Assembly: GCA_013397435.1 (NCBI GenBank)
Contig: VZRG01000282.1
Location: 535,003-599,002, forward strand
Source: Erythrocercus mccallii
Lineage: Eukaryota > Chordata > Aves > Passeriformes > Dicruridae
Direction of reading: 5' to 3'
Length of the DNA stretch: 64,000 nt
Of the stretch, positions 40,668 to 53,900 are shown piece by piece. Both the position numbers and the translations under genes were made by a program. Under the pieces are notes generated by a model. The model was not told the DNA's origin and did no database searches. It saw only the letters and a list, made by a program, of their open reading frames with translations. Position 1 is the first letter of the stretch. Each line of letters starts with the position of its first letter.

Positions 40668-42039
40668 CTGTTGTGAGAGAGCATGGCGTATTTATGGCTT
40701 CTAAATTTACATGTTATGGTCCACCATGTTGAGCTCAGTCCTTAATACGTATAACTTATAGAAGTCAATCCAAGTCCTCTGTTTGACATCATATTCAGTC
40801 CTGGCTGTTTATTTAGTCATCTTTCCAAAGTAAATGGTAGACGTAATTATCTTTTCCCATTCCTCTCTTCTCCCTGGTAGTACACAGACATGAGCTAACT
40901 AGGTTTGAGTAGTGGGAACTGCTCCTCCCACCTACCAGTAGCAAAGCATTCCCTTTGTCTTCAAAGGTGTACAAAAGCCAATTTTTATTTCTGGATGAGG
41001 ATGTGATCTTCTCTCTGTCAGCAAAAAGCCACAAAAAATTGAGTACCTTTGAGAAAAAAAATCTTTTAAACACAATCTAAAAATAAAATTATTGTATTTA
41101 ATTTTCTTTTGCTTTCACTTTCATTATATTATTGAGGTTATCCTTACTAAAATTCTGAGGGAGTAGAAAAAAATATTTTCCTTTAAGGTTTAAAATCCCT
41201 GTTGTACTATAACAGGGCATTTCAGAAATAACACATAATTATAGGCAGCTTTCATTAAACAAAATCCACAATGAACCCACATTCTGGCCATGATTTCTAG
41301 GAATGAAGAGTATGTGTATGTATGTGTTTTCTGAATAGGACACTTACTAAGATTTTAATTTGCTGTCAAGGACAACTTACCATATCAAGATGAATCTTTT
41401 ATGATTCATTTACCAAGTGTGACTGAGGCAACTGACATTAATTTAATCTGTGATTGTGACCATTAGTATTCATAAGAAATCAGAAGCACAAATAGAAACA
41501 TTTAGTCTTTCTTTTCTTCCAGTGAGATGGGTTTGTGCTGTGTAGTGAAGATCATATTGACTTGCAGACTTTTAAATAAATGTTGAAATAGAAATACTGA
41601 ACTTAAATAATAATCAGAAAGATTTAGTGCTGCTCCTTGTAGATAGGCTTGAGCAAAATACTGTAAAAAATATGTCCAAGTTTAATATTTACTCCCAAAA
41701 AGCAGTGTTTAACCTCAACAGTCCTTGTCATTTCTCATTTGGCCCAGGACTTAGTTTTTGGGGGAGTTAAAAACTTGATTTAGAATGAATTGAGAAAGGG
41801 ATGGGAAATAGTTAACATAAAGTAAACTTTCATTTTTTTATGTGTCCCATATTCTCCAGAACATAAAAGCAAGACCAGGCACATTTTGCCAAATCAATAG
41901 TGCATTAAAAAACCCCTATGTTTCATAAAAGCAAGATGGCATCATTGCATAATACACGTGAAACTACAATGTGTTTAGTGTTAAATTGGTCACAGGAGCA
42001 TAGCTAACCTGGATCTGAAAATAAAATGTATTTGTTAGG

Positions 42040-42380
42040 CTTCCCTAACAACTTCCCCCTAAATGGGAATTCAAAGGGAGGAAGAACATTAACAATCAAA
42101 GGCATCAACCAAAATGCCACCTCTGTTTCCTGTCCACAGGGCTTTGAGCTTGAACTGCCTCTCTGTGTCAGAGACTTAGGGGGGGAATATAAAATGCTTT
42201 GCCTGTGCATCTGCTCAGCACAAAGCCTGACAGCTCTCTGGCTGCACCACTCTGAGCCACCACATTGTCCCCAAAGTGCTGAGGCTGGCCTGTCAAAGGG
42301 AACATGAAGGGACAGATGTTGTTGTTGATTATGTGATTTGCACATTAATGCAACACATGTGAACTTAAGATTTCTCCTGA
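42040..42380. promoter_or_regulatory. Candidate enhancer block with SOX/LEF and POU-like sites
   Basis: A SOX core AACAAT (42091-42096) overlaps a perfect LEF/TCF site ATCAAAGG (42095-42102). A GATTTGCACATTAATGCAAC segment near 42336-42355 carries an octamer-like site and a C/EBP-like half site. The block is non-repetitive and richer in G+C than its neighbours. The minus strand is open for 146 codons across it, which could reflect coding but more likely a stop-poor composition. Function is inferred from motifs only. Confidence 0.3.
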
Positions 42381-43487
42381 CTCCTACAAGTGTGATTGGA
42401 GAAAAACTGTCAGCAATGGAGCTGGTCAAGGAAACTGTACTCAAAGAAGAAAACTGTACAGAGCACCTACTAAGGACTTTCCCAAAAGACCTTGGTCTCT
42501 TGTAGGTCTTCAGGTAACAGACTAATGCCTGTTACATATGACTGCAGGTGCCAGCAAAAAAAGAGATGTAACAATTTAAGCTGCAGAAGAAGTAGAAATC
42601 CAAGGAATGACTAGAACTTAGAGAATTTATAGATTTCAACAAGAAACACAATCAACAATATAATGATTTAATCACTTCATATATGATCTGAGGTTAATCT
42701 TTTTATTCCAGCACCAATTCGGAATTTCAATCTAGACAACCTTCATCATCTGCATGTATTTTTTTCAGTTCTGGCTCACAAAATAGTAGAAAGATTTTGA
42801 AAAAAGCTGCTTGGGAATACAAATATTGAGAGTTGCTGGCTGTGTAAAGCCAGCTAATTAAGTAAAATACTGATTCCTTAATTTCCATAGACATAGCCAT
42901 ATGACACTAACAACAGCTTAGAGACAGGACACGGTAGAGGAGACAGTAAAGAAATTTCTAAGCTGAAAAGTGAAATACATGAGCTTATTTAAGAGAAACT
43001 CCTTTAATTGTCTGGGTGTACTAAAATAACCAAAGAATATAATTGTTGAATTTGTACTCCTTCAAAGGGAATGATGGAATGAACCTATACAGTAATGGGT
43101 AAGGAGATTAATTCCATTAAAAATATTTCACAGATAAGTAATTTTATCCACATTACATACATTAATCCTAGACTACAAAAAAAAAGAGTCTGCCTTTTAC
43201 AGTTCACAGTATATATTGGGATCTCTTTTTTCCCTATATTCATTCTCATACTTCCTATATATACTTCAGCTGAAACCAAAATCTGAATTCACAAAGTAGG
43301 AAACCTGTATTTAAAGAAAATGAGCCTAGTTAATTCTTTGCTCTTTTCATATGTCAATACATAAAATTGTATATTATAACAATATTGGGAATTATTAGGA
43401 ACTTATGGCTCAAACTTTTGCATGAAATAGAACACAGGGTGAATTACTGAATTAATTATTGATTATAGCAAATAATAGAAGAAAGTA

Positions 43488-43703
43488 ATCCATCTCAGGA
43501 AGAATGTTTTCACCTAAAGAGTTGTCAAGTCTCTCAACGGGCTGCTCAGCAAAGTGTGGAGTCACCACTCTTAGCAGTGCTCAAAAAACAATTTGACTTA
43601 TTGGTGACATTTAGTCCTGTGTTTTAGTTGATATGGTGGTGTTTGGTCAAAGATTGAGCTTGATGATCTTAGAAGCCTTTTCAAACCTATATGATTCTAT
43701 GAT
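43488..43703 (+). mobile_element. CR1 LINE fragment, 3' end, sense orientation
   Basis: It reads in the sense direction: CTCAGGAAGAATGTTTTCAC, then AACGGGCTGCTCAGCAAAG, GGAGTCACCACTC, a GTGGTGTTTGGTC stretch, TTGAGCTTGATGATCTTAGA and the terminal CCTATATGATTCTATGAT. These match the order of the 3' tail of CR1 copies in birds, including the short ATTCTATG-type terminal repeats. It is about 216 bases, 5'-truncated, diverged and non-coding. Its 5' boundary is approximate. Confidence 0.88.
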
Positions 43704-44783
43704 CTTGATTTTGCATTTCTTTTTAAGCGATGGTTTTTCCCAAATACATTACCACTAAAAGGAGGATTTGCATTATCATTTTAAGTTAACACTTAACAGC
43801 TGCAGCAGGATGAACCACTCAGCCCTTTCTTTGTCTTCCTTTCATCTGTTTCAGTTAGCAAATTTCTACAGGACCTGCATGTATAGAGAGAAAGCCAGCA
43901 GTGCCCAGCTGTAACACATTGGCAGAGGATTCATTGGTGAGAGTAGAAAAAATTGAGAGCTTAGAGTTAAAACCAGCAGTCACCTTCATATATTTAATGG
44001 CTTACATCCCCTTTTTAAGGATCAACATCCAGACTTCGCTGAAATTAAGACTGAAATGTCCTCTTGAACTGGGATTGAAGCAGCCTGAATAGTAAGATAA
44101 CAAAAATGAGTGTGGTTTTCTGCTGCATAACAGCACTAAGGCACTTCAAACCACCCCGTGATAATGGTAGATTCCTTAAAAAGAGTGAAGTAATGCAGTT
44201 TGTCAGCCTAAGGTTGATCCTAAATTTTGGTTGGGTTTGGGGAGTGTAGACTGGTATTTTTATTTGATTTGGAGGCATTTTAGCTAAAATAAATTATCCA
44301 GTCATAACCACTGTCAACAGATTGGAAATTCTGGCCTGAGGTTATTCTGTCAGAAATGAAAACAATGCCTCTGCTGTGTGAGGAGGGAGTGAAATCTGTT
44401 TCGCAAATATCTTCAAAAATCTTTCCATTAATGACTATACTATTTATGATGGAATAGCCATTGAATTTTGAACCTCAGAAATATCTGCCAAGACTTCTGG
44501 TTTTATAATGTTGCACATAAATGGGAAAGTGACACTGGAAAGTCCAAAACAGTTGGGTGCTTTCATCTGAAGCCTTTTTTCCATCATCCTTATTGCAATG
44601 TTCTCTATAAAGGTTATTTGTGGAAAACTGTTTAGTGTAGTATTCTTCAATTGGTCTCAATTCATCAATATGTGTGCTTCCTTTTCATCTGGGGCCAAGC
44701 CATTCTCTGTCATCCCCAACATAATATTCCACACCTAACACAAATCTTCAGCAAGCTCCAAAAAGCTGACATTGTAAATTCCT

Positions 44784-44877
44784 AAAAAAAAAAAAACAAC
44801 AACAACAACAACAACAACAACAAAAAACCAGCAAAAACCAAAAACCAATCCAAAAACTAAACCAAAAAAAAAAAAAA
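44784..44877. repeat. A-rich low complexity with (AAC)n core
   Basis: A 13-base A run leads into about ten AAC units (to about 44822), then irregular A-rich sequence with CCA interruptions and a final run of 13 As. It may be the remnant of a retroposon tail, but no body is recognisable. Confidence 0.9.
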
Positions 44878-45556
44878 TCAACCATGTAGATAAGTATGAT
44901 GTCATAACTTCAGAGAGGCTGTGCCACAGTACACAAGATTTCACAAGAGTACTGTACCAGTAAAGGGATATAATTTTTAATTCTTTTGTTACTTTGTGTT
45001 ACACACCTGACAGTGCCTGAAAATATAGTAAAAAAGCCACAGTGCTGACATGCTGAATTTACTGCATAGTTATCAAAAAATAAAGCTTTCTCTCAAGCAC
45101 GCCACCTACCTCCAATTTTCCTTTGTTGACAGCAACGTTGCCATGCAGTCAGAGGGGAGGGGTGAGCCACAATGTGGTGACTTCAGTGGTTCCTTTCTGA
45201 CACTTCTGTGTTCCAAATTTCTCAAACATAGAGACCAAACATTATTCTCTGTAATTTTTGGTTTTCTCCAGGCATGTTCCATACCCCTTTACCCAAAGCA
45301 TAAATAAATTTCCTCTTAAAAAAGTTTTAAAAAATTAAATGTAGTATTCTCCTTGGCCATTTTGCCTTTACATAGTTTTTAGTCTAGACATATTCTATTA
45401 ATGTCTATTTACTTTGGGCCGTGTTACGATGCTCCAGTTCAATAATACTTTACATCAAGGGTGAAATTTTGACACCTTTCTAAAGTTTTTGCAGCTTACT
45501 TCACTTTTTCAAGGAAATCAAGGAGGCAATACAAATATACAGTTGTATGAGGGCAG

Positions 45557-45602
45557 AGGGTCTGGAAAAACCTTCCTGATACAGTTTAGAGGTCCAGACC
45601 CT
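45557..45602. other. 10-bp perfect inverted repeat (hairpin)
   Basis: AGGGTCTGGA at 45557-45566 is the exact reverse complement of 45593-45602. Inside, CCT (45571-45573) can pair with AGG (45590-45592) after a 4-base bulge. The whole hairpin is about 46 bases, short for a microRNA precursor. No other evidence supports an RNA gene. Confidence 0.5.
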
Positions 45603-47621
45603 TGTAATCCTGATCCACCAAAATAATTCACACACATGCTAGTTTTGTGGTATTTACAGAAAAGAGTGCAAACCTGAGGAACCAAAATCTATGGTAGATT
45701 ACCTAAATAAATCCAGTGTAATTCCAGGCAGTTAATAATTTGGTAATTAAGTCCTTTAGGGACCACTGTAACTTTTAAAGAATCAAAGTGAAATTATCAT
45801 CTCATGATGGAAAAGTCTCACTCCACACACATTTCAGACAACACAGAATCTCATATTTCCATATTTGCTCCAGATAATAAAGGTTCTGAACATTATTAAG
45901 TGCTAAATCCTCTCATTGAAGCATCCTCTTATTACAGTGGGGAACTGTTGCCACCCACTGCATTGGTCTGCAGCATTTCCAGAAGATGAATTTTGCACCC
46001 TGAGTTCAGATGTGTCTGGGCTCACAAGTTACCTTGTAAACAGTAAAAGTCACAACTATACTATTATAGTTGCCACAAGTCTAAGTTCCAAATTTTACTA
46101 AGCTCTGGGTGATAGAGAATTATACATTTATATGTGTCCTGATTGTAAACTTTCTGCACCTACCAGTTTTTGTTAGCTGTTTTTGGATTATTTTAGAATG
46201 TTGCTCATTTCCCTTTCTGTTCCCTTCTAGACAACATGCAGTTTTTATGATTTTGTCTGACAGCTTTGATCTTGATATTTGAGATCCCTAGGTTAGCAGG
46301 TCTTAAGCCCATACATAACTTGCATATGTAAATTCTTATAAATTTTTACATCTTGCTTTACTAACTTTTACATTATTGATTTTTACATCTGTCTAAAGAT
46401 GAGGTTTGTCCTAAATATTGCATGTATTCAACTGTTCAAAGGACAATTGATTTGAATATGTGTATTGTGTAGATTGTAGATTTCTAGTTAATCTTTGGAA
46501 TTCAATTCCTTAGGCCATGCAGTCATTGTAATTTTGTTCTTGTTGCTAAAGAATTCTTTGCGTAAGCTGGTTACATATTGGGATTGATGCTTCAGATTTT
46601 ACCTCCAGGTTTCTGTAAGCATCCACACTGAGAAGAATAATACTATCTGGAATTAAATTGGTTTATTTCTCCTTTTGCAAATTTGTATTCGGCAGCTCAG
46701 CATGAGAGCTGTAAGTGTGTTCTGCGTCAGGGTGGGAAAGTGGCCAAAAATATTTCAGTGTCATTAAAATTCAACAAAACTTCCCTTTTGCACAAAGAGC
46801 AGAGCAAAGCTGGGTGTATATTCATGCAGCAGGTACACTGTCAGCTCTGCAGAGCAGCACCAGGGCTCAGACCCTGGCAAAAGCAGTACTGCACAGCCAG
46901 ACCCATGCTGAGCAGGACGTGGGGAAGCATGCCAGATCTGTTCGTAAAACAAATGGAAATGGTGTTTTAGTGCAATGACGGAGGTAGAAAAAGATTAATA
47001 CTTCTCAGAAATGAAAAATTAGGAGAAATTGCTGAAAAAGTTTAAAATACTCAAAGTTCAAAGATGGAAAGGTGAAGACATAAACTGCAGAGAGCTATCA
47101 GCTTTTTCCACACAAATCCCAGGGATCATATGACACAGCACTGAAGACATATGGGTGTAATAAGGAAACATGATGTAACTGGGGATAACTGAAAGCTGGC
47201 CATATTAGGAAACTAACTGGATTATATAAATACTCCAGAGCCACTAAGTTTATAGAAAGGATAGTTTATATAATGGGAAATATTTATAGACTTAGACCTC
47301 CTGGATATGTAGAAAGAACCAAATGGAAAGTGTTGCAAATGTCAGCCATACCTAGCCTTTACACAAAGCAGTGTAAAATTTTGTACCAGTCCAAAATATC
47401 TCCAGGCTCAAAGTACAAAAGCATTGCTTAAAAAAATGCTAAAAAATTGTGCCCTGATGATATGATTTATTTTTAGCACAGTATTTTAATAGTTTGTCAG
47501 CTTTATCTAGTAGCTCATTTTATTTTCTCTAAAAAGTGTAAGACTTTTATGATAATATGTTTTCTTACTTCCTACTGAAAAGTACCTGGATTAACTGTCT
47601 TAATTTCATAAACATATACAG

Positions 47622-47665
47622 CCATAGAACCGTAGAATGGTTTGGGTTGGAAGAAATCCTTATAT
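47622..47665 (-). mobile_element. Short CR1 LINE 3'-end fragment
   Basis: GCCATAGAACCGTAGAATGG followed by TTTGGGTTGGAAGAAATCCT is the reverse complement of the CR1 3' terminus, including the terminal octamer-type repeat. Only about 44 bases are recognisable, so it is an extremely 5'-truncated or eroded copy on the minus strand. Confidence 0.85.
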
Positions 47666-47863
47666 TCTGTAGAATTATCTCTTGAAATTTCTGTTCATTG
47701 AGAATTAAATTCCTATTCCTTAGGGGCTGAATGTAAGGATTCAGGGGTGAATAGGGTGAAGTAGGTTAATTGCTGCAGCTTAACATGTAAGTCTGGGTTT
47801 ACTAGACTGTGGCTTTGCTATTCAAAGCAGATCTGCTTCATCAAGATAACATTCTCAATAAAT

Positions 47864-47999
47864 GCATGGAAGTGTTAAAAAAATATGTAGATGTGATGCT
47901 TAGGGACATGATTTAGTGGTGGACTTTGCAGTGTTAAGCTAATGGCTGGATTCAATGATCTTTGACTTCTTTTCCAACTTAAATGATTCTTTAACTTTA
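47864..47999 (+). mobile_element. CR1 LINE fragment, 3' end, sense orientation
   Basis: GCATGGAAGTG, TGTAGATGTGATGCTTAGGG, ACATGATTTAGTGGTGGACT, a GCAGTGTTAAGCTAATGG stretch and TTCAATGATCTTTGACTTCT, ending in TCCAACTTAAATGATTCTTT, follow the CR1 3' tail in order. It is a different 3' variant from the copy at 43488-43703, recognised by its GTGGTGGACTTTGCAGTGTT segment. It is about 136 bases, diverged and non-coding. Confidence 0.87.
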
Positions 48000-50900
48000 T
48001 GACCCAGTGTGGCTCAGATGTCTATCCAAAGTCTTAATGAAACCTAAACCCTCAAATGGATTGAACATATAATTTGACCACGATTCAGCAATTGTTCAGA
48101 TGTCTACAGAACTCCCATGAGTAACCCATCTGTCACATAATCCTTCACCCAGGACAGGTTTTCTATCCAGCAAGCATGAACTTACAGGTGTAAGTCTCTC
48201 TGAAGTCAGTAGATATTGACCTTCCTGTTGTGATTGCCAAGAACTTCTTAGACATCCATTAATGTGCTTTGTTAACTATGGTATTAACGTTAACATTTCA
48301 ACATATTTCAAAGCAAATGAGTTCAGTGGCACAGAGATAAGAAAAAAAAAACCCTCTCACCTCTATCATCTCTAGACTGATATTGTATTATTAACCTGCA
48401 TTTATGGCTGCTATTCACTGATATATGTATAAAGATAGTCAGTTTCAACTCCATTCCTAGAGGATTCACAGCAAAAAATGATAAAAGTTCTTTTTACTCT
48501 TTTCAAAAGGAGCAGCACACAGGATAAAATCAGATTCTAATATTACATTGATATTCTCCATTTTATGACCCTAATGACTTTATCTCTAAACCTAGAAATA
48601 AACTCCATAGATTTGAAAATGCTAGAGATATTCTAATATTTCAGAAGAAAAGTTGGAAACAGTATTTTCAGAAAAAAACTAGGCAAAAGAATTAATTAGC
48701 CAGCTTTTGGTAATATAGATAATCTTATTTATATTGAAAAAAAGCTTATGATCAAATGAGACACACAGCTTCTTCTTCCTTATTCTAGAATATGTGCTGT
48801 AATTCAGGTGCTGGGGTTTTTTGTCAGTAAGCATAACTGGTGGCATGTCCAGCCCTAACAGTTGAAAACAACTAGATGAGCTTTTCAAATTAAAGCAGCA
48901 TCATTGTTACTGAAAACTTTCTGAGTTCTATATACTTCATATATAGAAAAAATATAGGATGAAAGACAAGTTATTGGAGAATTAGGGTCCCTGGCAAATA
49001 TGGAAAACAATGCCATATATTGACATCAGTCATAAGTTTTCTGAAATATCCTAGCCTAGGGAAATTGCCCAGGATAATGGGTGGAAACAGCATATCAAGA
49101 AGATTTTCTTCAGAATCATATTTGAACAAACTCACTGCATAAAACTGTTTCTTATCAATAAAGCTAGTAGTTTATTTTTAATTTTTCTGAATTCCTGTGA
49201 TAGAATTTAAAATATAAGGCATTTACTAGAGGAAATTTAGAGAAAAACCATTCAAAAGATATCTCTGTGAAATGAATTGCATGTTTTTTTTATTCTTGTT
49301 TCTAAAGACTATTACAATTAGTTCAGATTGGGGTGGAAATTAAGGAATGAAGTTAGAAGGGGGGCTTTACAACTAATTTCCTCTATATAACCATATATAG
49401 AATTATATATATATAACTCCAGAAATAACTCTAGCAGCAAGATATAATCAATCTCAATCACACTTGAGATTGTGTCACCACAGGGCTTTTAAGTAGGCCA
49501 GCATATGATTAACATTTGTCTGCATTAATAAAATATGCACAAAACCTCCAAAATTTCATGGACCATAAGTCACATCAAACTTAGCTTTCATGACAAATTT
49601 ATGATGTGGGACAATTGAGTTGTAAATTGCACATGTTTTGAGTAGTCTTGTAAAAATGAGAAACAGAAATGAAAGTTGCAGTGATTGCATGCCAAATTCT
49701 GAACAGACTCCTGAGAACCAAATGGGCAAATTCCATCCAAGAAGGCCTTGGGAGACATTAGCTGAAAGAATGACATTATATTAGACATTGCTGTGAGTGT
49801 TGAAGTTATAACCAAAGAAAAGATAAGATGAAGAAATCCTGGTTTCCTAGTAGGAAATTAGTGACCCCAAGTATATGGGGAAACATGCAATCCAAACGTC
49901 TCAGATAATGACAGCCTTGCTATAAGCATCTCACTTTAAAGCCAAGAGAATGTGGCCTTCCTGTCAAAATCTTATTTACACCCACAGCTATCCTGTCATT
50001 AGGGGCTTTTGAGACATTTTAAAAGTAATGGAATTAGCATGATCCAAAGAAAATAATCTCCACCCTTTCTTTGTACCAAGTACAGATAATTTCTCTGTGG
50101 ATATGTGCTATATTTGTTAACATCTCTGCTCTTAGCAAAAAACCTCCAACAGCTTTACTCACAGTATGTTTAACACAAAAACTATCCAAGAGGCACATTC
50201 AAGGTGTTTCCTGCTGTTGGATACTCCGTTGCTGTCCATAAAAGGATCGACACAATAGCACCTGAAAATAAGATGTCACATAAAGCAAAAGTAACCACCA
50301 GGCACTGCAGAGCAAGTGCAGCCCTCAGTTCTCAAAGCAGCTCTTACTCATAAATTACCATTGCCAAATGTCTGCACGCTCCTCGGGTTTCTGGCTGTTG
50401 TCAGGAGAAGTGTGGATAATTCAGGGATCAATTCACTATTGCTTGGCTCAATACTTTGAAACATTTGATTCCAAAGTACTAAAACATATCTCCCAAGGCT
50501 GAAATAATTGCATCAATTCAAATAAGATTTACAGTGTAGGTCAGTTAGAGATGGGATGGGTCAAAATCAGATGCCAAGATTAGTTCATTTTGAGAATAAA
50601 AAAGCTGTTACATTCCTTGAACCAAGCCTTTCCACAAAAAGTGTCAGCCCTCACACAAATTGAAAAAAGGATGAACCAAAAGAAAACCCCCACAAAAAAA
50701 TTAAATGCGCTGTAGGGACAGGCAGCAAGGAGAAGGAATAATTTAAAAAAATGCTACCGAGGATTCATCTGAGGACTTGTAAAGAAGGAATGTATTTCAC
50801 CTGAAGACTTTTCTTTACAGTTTGAATAATAAAGTTTTGGATTCAAATACATCAGTGACACCAAGATCTAAGAGGAAAATTGAAGGGACTTTAATATATT

Positions 50901-53900
50901 TAAGCAACTGTTGCATCTCATCTCACATCAAAAGTGGATTTTTCCATTTTATTTTTTCTTTTAGGTTTTCTCAGTGCAATTGATTTGGATATATTGTACA
51001 CAGAGAATACAAGCACAAGATGGAAAAGAAACAACTTAATTCTCTTCCTCTGTATTCTCTGTTTCATTTCATGTTATTAACAATATGAATAATAGTCTAA
51101 AAGTGTTCCTGTGAGGCTAGCAGAAACCAGTTCAGATTTCATTGGACCCAGTTATAAAACTTCCAGCCTTCAGGACTTTATTTTAAACAACAGTGAATAT
51201 GAAAATGTTATGGGGGATGGAAGAAAGGGGGAACTAAAGTGAAAGAGCAATAACTGTATGTTCTTGGGGGGTTTTAATTGGATTTTAGAAAAACAACATT
51301 TATTTAAACAAGTATCAGTAGAGGCAGAATGCCATTGTGGCACTGAGGAAAACAGGACTAAAAAACAAACTTCTCACAAGGTTTGGTTCGGCATGTATTT
51401 TCATTCTTGTCAACCAAACTTAAATAGGGGGATTTGATAAGGAAGCATTTGTGGCATATTTATGTTACACGAAAGACAGTGTTTTGAAATAACACATGTG
51501 AAGTGCATTAGGCATGTTAGTGTGGGTTTTTCTGCCAAACATAGCTGCAGTGGAAGGAAAACAAACAAACAAACAAGTGTCTACAAGTTTTCAGAGGCAG
51601 TGTTAGCAGCTAGAAAAGGAGATTTTGGCCATAAACATTGGTGTAAGCAAGTAAGTGTCATTCTTTTATTTATATTTGTTACAATCATAACAATATATCA
51701 AGAGGTGCAGGGGGAGACAAAATTTGCAAATTATTATGGCATGTCCTAGTAAATGTTTCATGTGCATGAGTGCATGGGAGAGGAGATTTCTAACACAATA
51801 GCAAAATGAAAAATATCTTCTCAAAATAGAGTACCCATCCTAGCCTGAAATTAAGTTTGCTGTGTGTTCAGATGACTGAAGAGAAAATAAGAGGTGTTCT
51901 TAGTTGATGACTACAAAGGCAGAGAGCAGTCAGTTCTCACCAGTCTATATTTGCTGGTTAAGCTGTTTTATTTTTTCATGGTATTCTATAGGCTTTTATA
52001 ATTCAACTTTTCAGTTTTTCTGCAGCTCTTATTTACATGATGCATAAGGAAATATATCAGTTTTATATTGTCTAGTTCTTGCCCCATTTCCCCTGTTTTT
52101 TTAAGTCCAGCTTTTTTTTTCATATTTTCCCCCCTTTATTAAATATTCATTTTCCTGGCAGTCCAAACTCAGTAAGAATTGAGTGTAGCATTTGGTATCT
52201 TTTTTCAGCATTTGGATGCAACAGGTAATTTTGTAAAAATAGAGTGTGAATGTGACACACATTTAGTAAGTATAGCTGCAATGACAAAATGGCAATATTG
52301 TTTTCATGACAGGCACCCAAAATATCTCCATGGATATCTTAATAGGGACACAAAGAGGGACACAAAAGGTCCAGCCTATTTATCTGTCTCTCACCACATC
52401 CTGTAAAAGGACACCTAGAGATTACTGGGGCAGAAGAGGCAGAACTGGTGTAATTTCCCTTAGGCTATTTAGTTTCTATATAAATATCCACACATGACAA
52501 AGAACATAAGGCAGAAGACACTCCTACTTTTCACTTTAGCTCCTTGCATCAGGTCTGACTTATACAAAGCTTGTAAGCTAAAAAAAGATACTCCCATCTC
52601 ATCCTTTTTGCATTAATCTTAGTTAAATTCCTATCCCTTGTCTCCAGTGGTTACTGAGTCTGTTTCTGCATCCAGAATAATTGTAAACTTTCTTACACAC
52701 TAAGTGTTAATTTTCTTTAGCTGAAGAAATTCAGAGCAGTCATTCCTTCCCAATGGAATTACTGTTTCTAAAGAATATGTCAAATTAAAGATAAACCTTG
52801 ACTGCAGTTAGTTTTCTATGTTTGTGCTGTCTAATAAATAACCCAGTGGCTGTGCACCTGCCCTGTCAAAAATTGTACATTGGAACTCCCTGAGGAAAAT
52901 TCTTCCTGAATATTTCAGCATCTTGATGTACAACTACCCTTATCTGTCCCAGACTATTCCTCTACCGAATAACCCAAGGGATGCTACAGTCTGCCACGCT
53001 GGTGGTGTGACTACTCTGAAATGTGCACTGCTGGGCTGAGAAATCTGCCAGCAGAAGCACTCTGGAAGGAGAGCCCTGTGCTAAATGATTCATTACAATA
53101 GAGTCAGTTAGTTGCTGTGAGCTTCTAAAATAAAATTGCTACAAAACCCTGCTCCCAGCAGACTGGAAAGTGGATGCCAAGTCATGATTTCGAAAAACAA
53201 AGAAACATTCTCCTGATGCCCACACAAATGTAATATAGTCCATTCTAGGTGAATTTTCTCTTCAAAGTCTGAAATATTTTAAGACAAATTAGAGTGCTTG
53301 GAATTATTTAGTTTTTTTCCCCTTTTTTCAGACTCTAAGCAAATTCATTCTATGACTTTATCTCATTCTTTGTTTTCTGTCCTGTGTATGAGGTCATCAC
53401 CCAGATATGGACAAGCAAATAGACCTTTGATTCTTGTTCCTTAGTGCACTGTCCACAGCAGAAAATCAGAACTGAGATGGTTTTATCTCTAAATGAACAC
53501 TGTTGGGTTCTGGAAACTTCACAGACTGGGTATTTCAGTGGAAGCCAGGCTTGATAGACTACACTGCTGATTCATTAAGACCTTGTAATCTGTTCTAGTT
53601 TTCAACACTGGACCCAAAGAAATATCTCTGCAGCAAAAGCCAAGAGAAGGACATACAGAATTCCAAGCTTACTGTACAGATTACTTATATCAGAGATATC
53701 TTCTTTCTCCAGAGCTTTTATATTTGGCAAAAAGAAAAATCAATTTATTTCAAATAATAATTTAAAAAAACGAAACAAAAAACTCCTTTTCACTTAAACC
53801 AATTAATCTAAATCAAATGCCTTCTAATCATTGCTCTTCATTTTTTGTTCAGTTTTTAAAGACATCAGAGCCAAGAATCTGAAGCATAGAATAACTATCA

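Larger units (their letters stand above)
36058..43487. other. Unique AT-rich non-coding DNA
   Basis: No gene is recognised. Contents: short A/T homopolymers near 37107-37175 and 37622-37632, an (AT)n tract at 40609-40667, and a candidate regulatory block at 42040-42380. The longest ATG-to-stop frame of the window (42004-42444, minus, 146 codons) lies over that block. It has no domain I know, mixed composition and no supporting splice or promoter context, so I do not call it a gene. Confidence 0.65.
43704..47621. other. Unique AT-rich non-coding DNA
   Basis: No gene is recognised. It holds a POU octamer (43766-43773), an A-rich (AAC)n repeat at 44784-44877 and a 10-bp inverted repeat at 45557-45602. 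Short open frames (46683-46970 + and neighbours, under 100 codons) overlap one another in different frames and show no domain. Confidence 0.65.

Noticed and set aside
42004..42444. 146-codon minus-strand open frame
   Set aside because: Longest frame in the window, but it has no recognisable domain, no splice or promoter context and a plus-strand frame over the same bases. The length is not surprising in a stop-poor patch.
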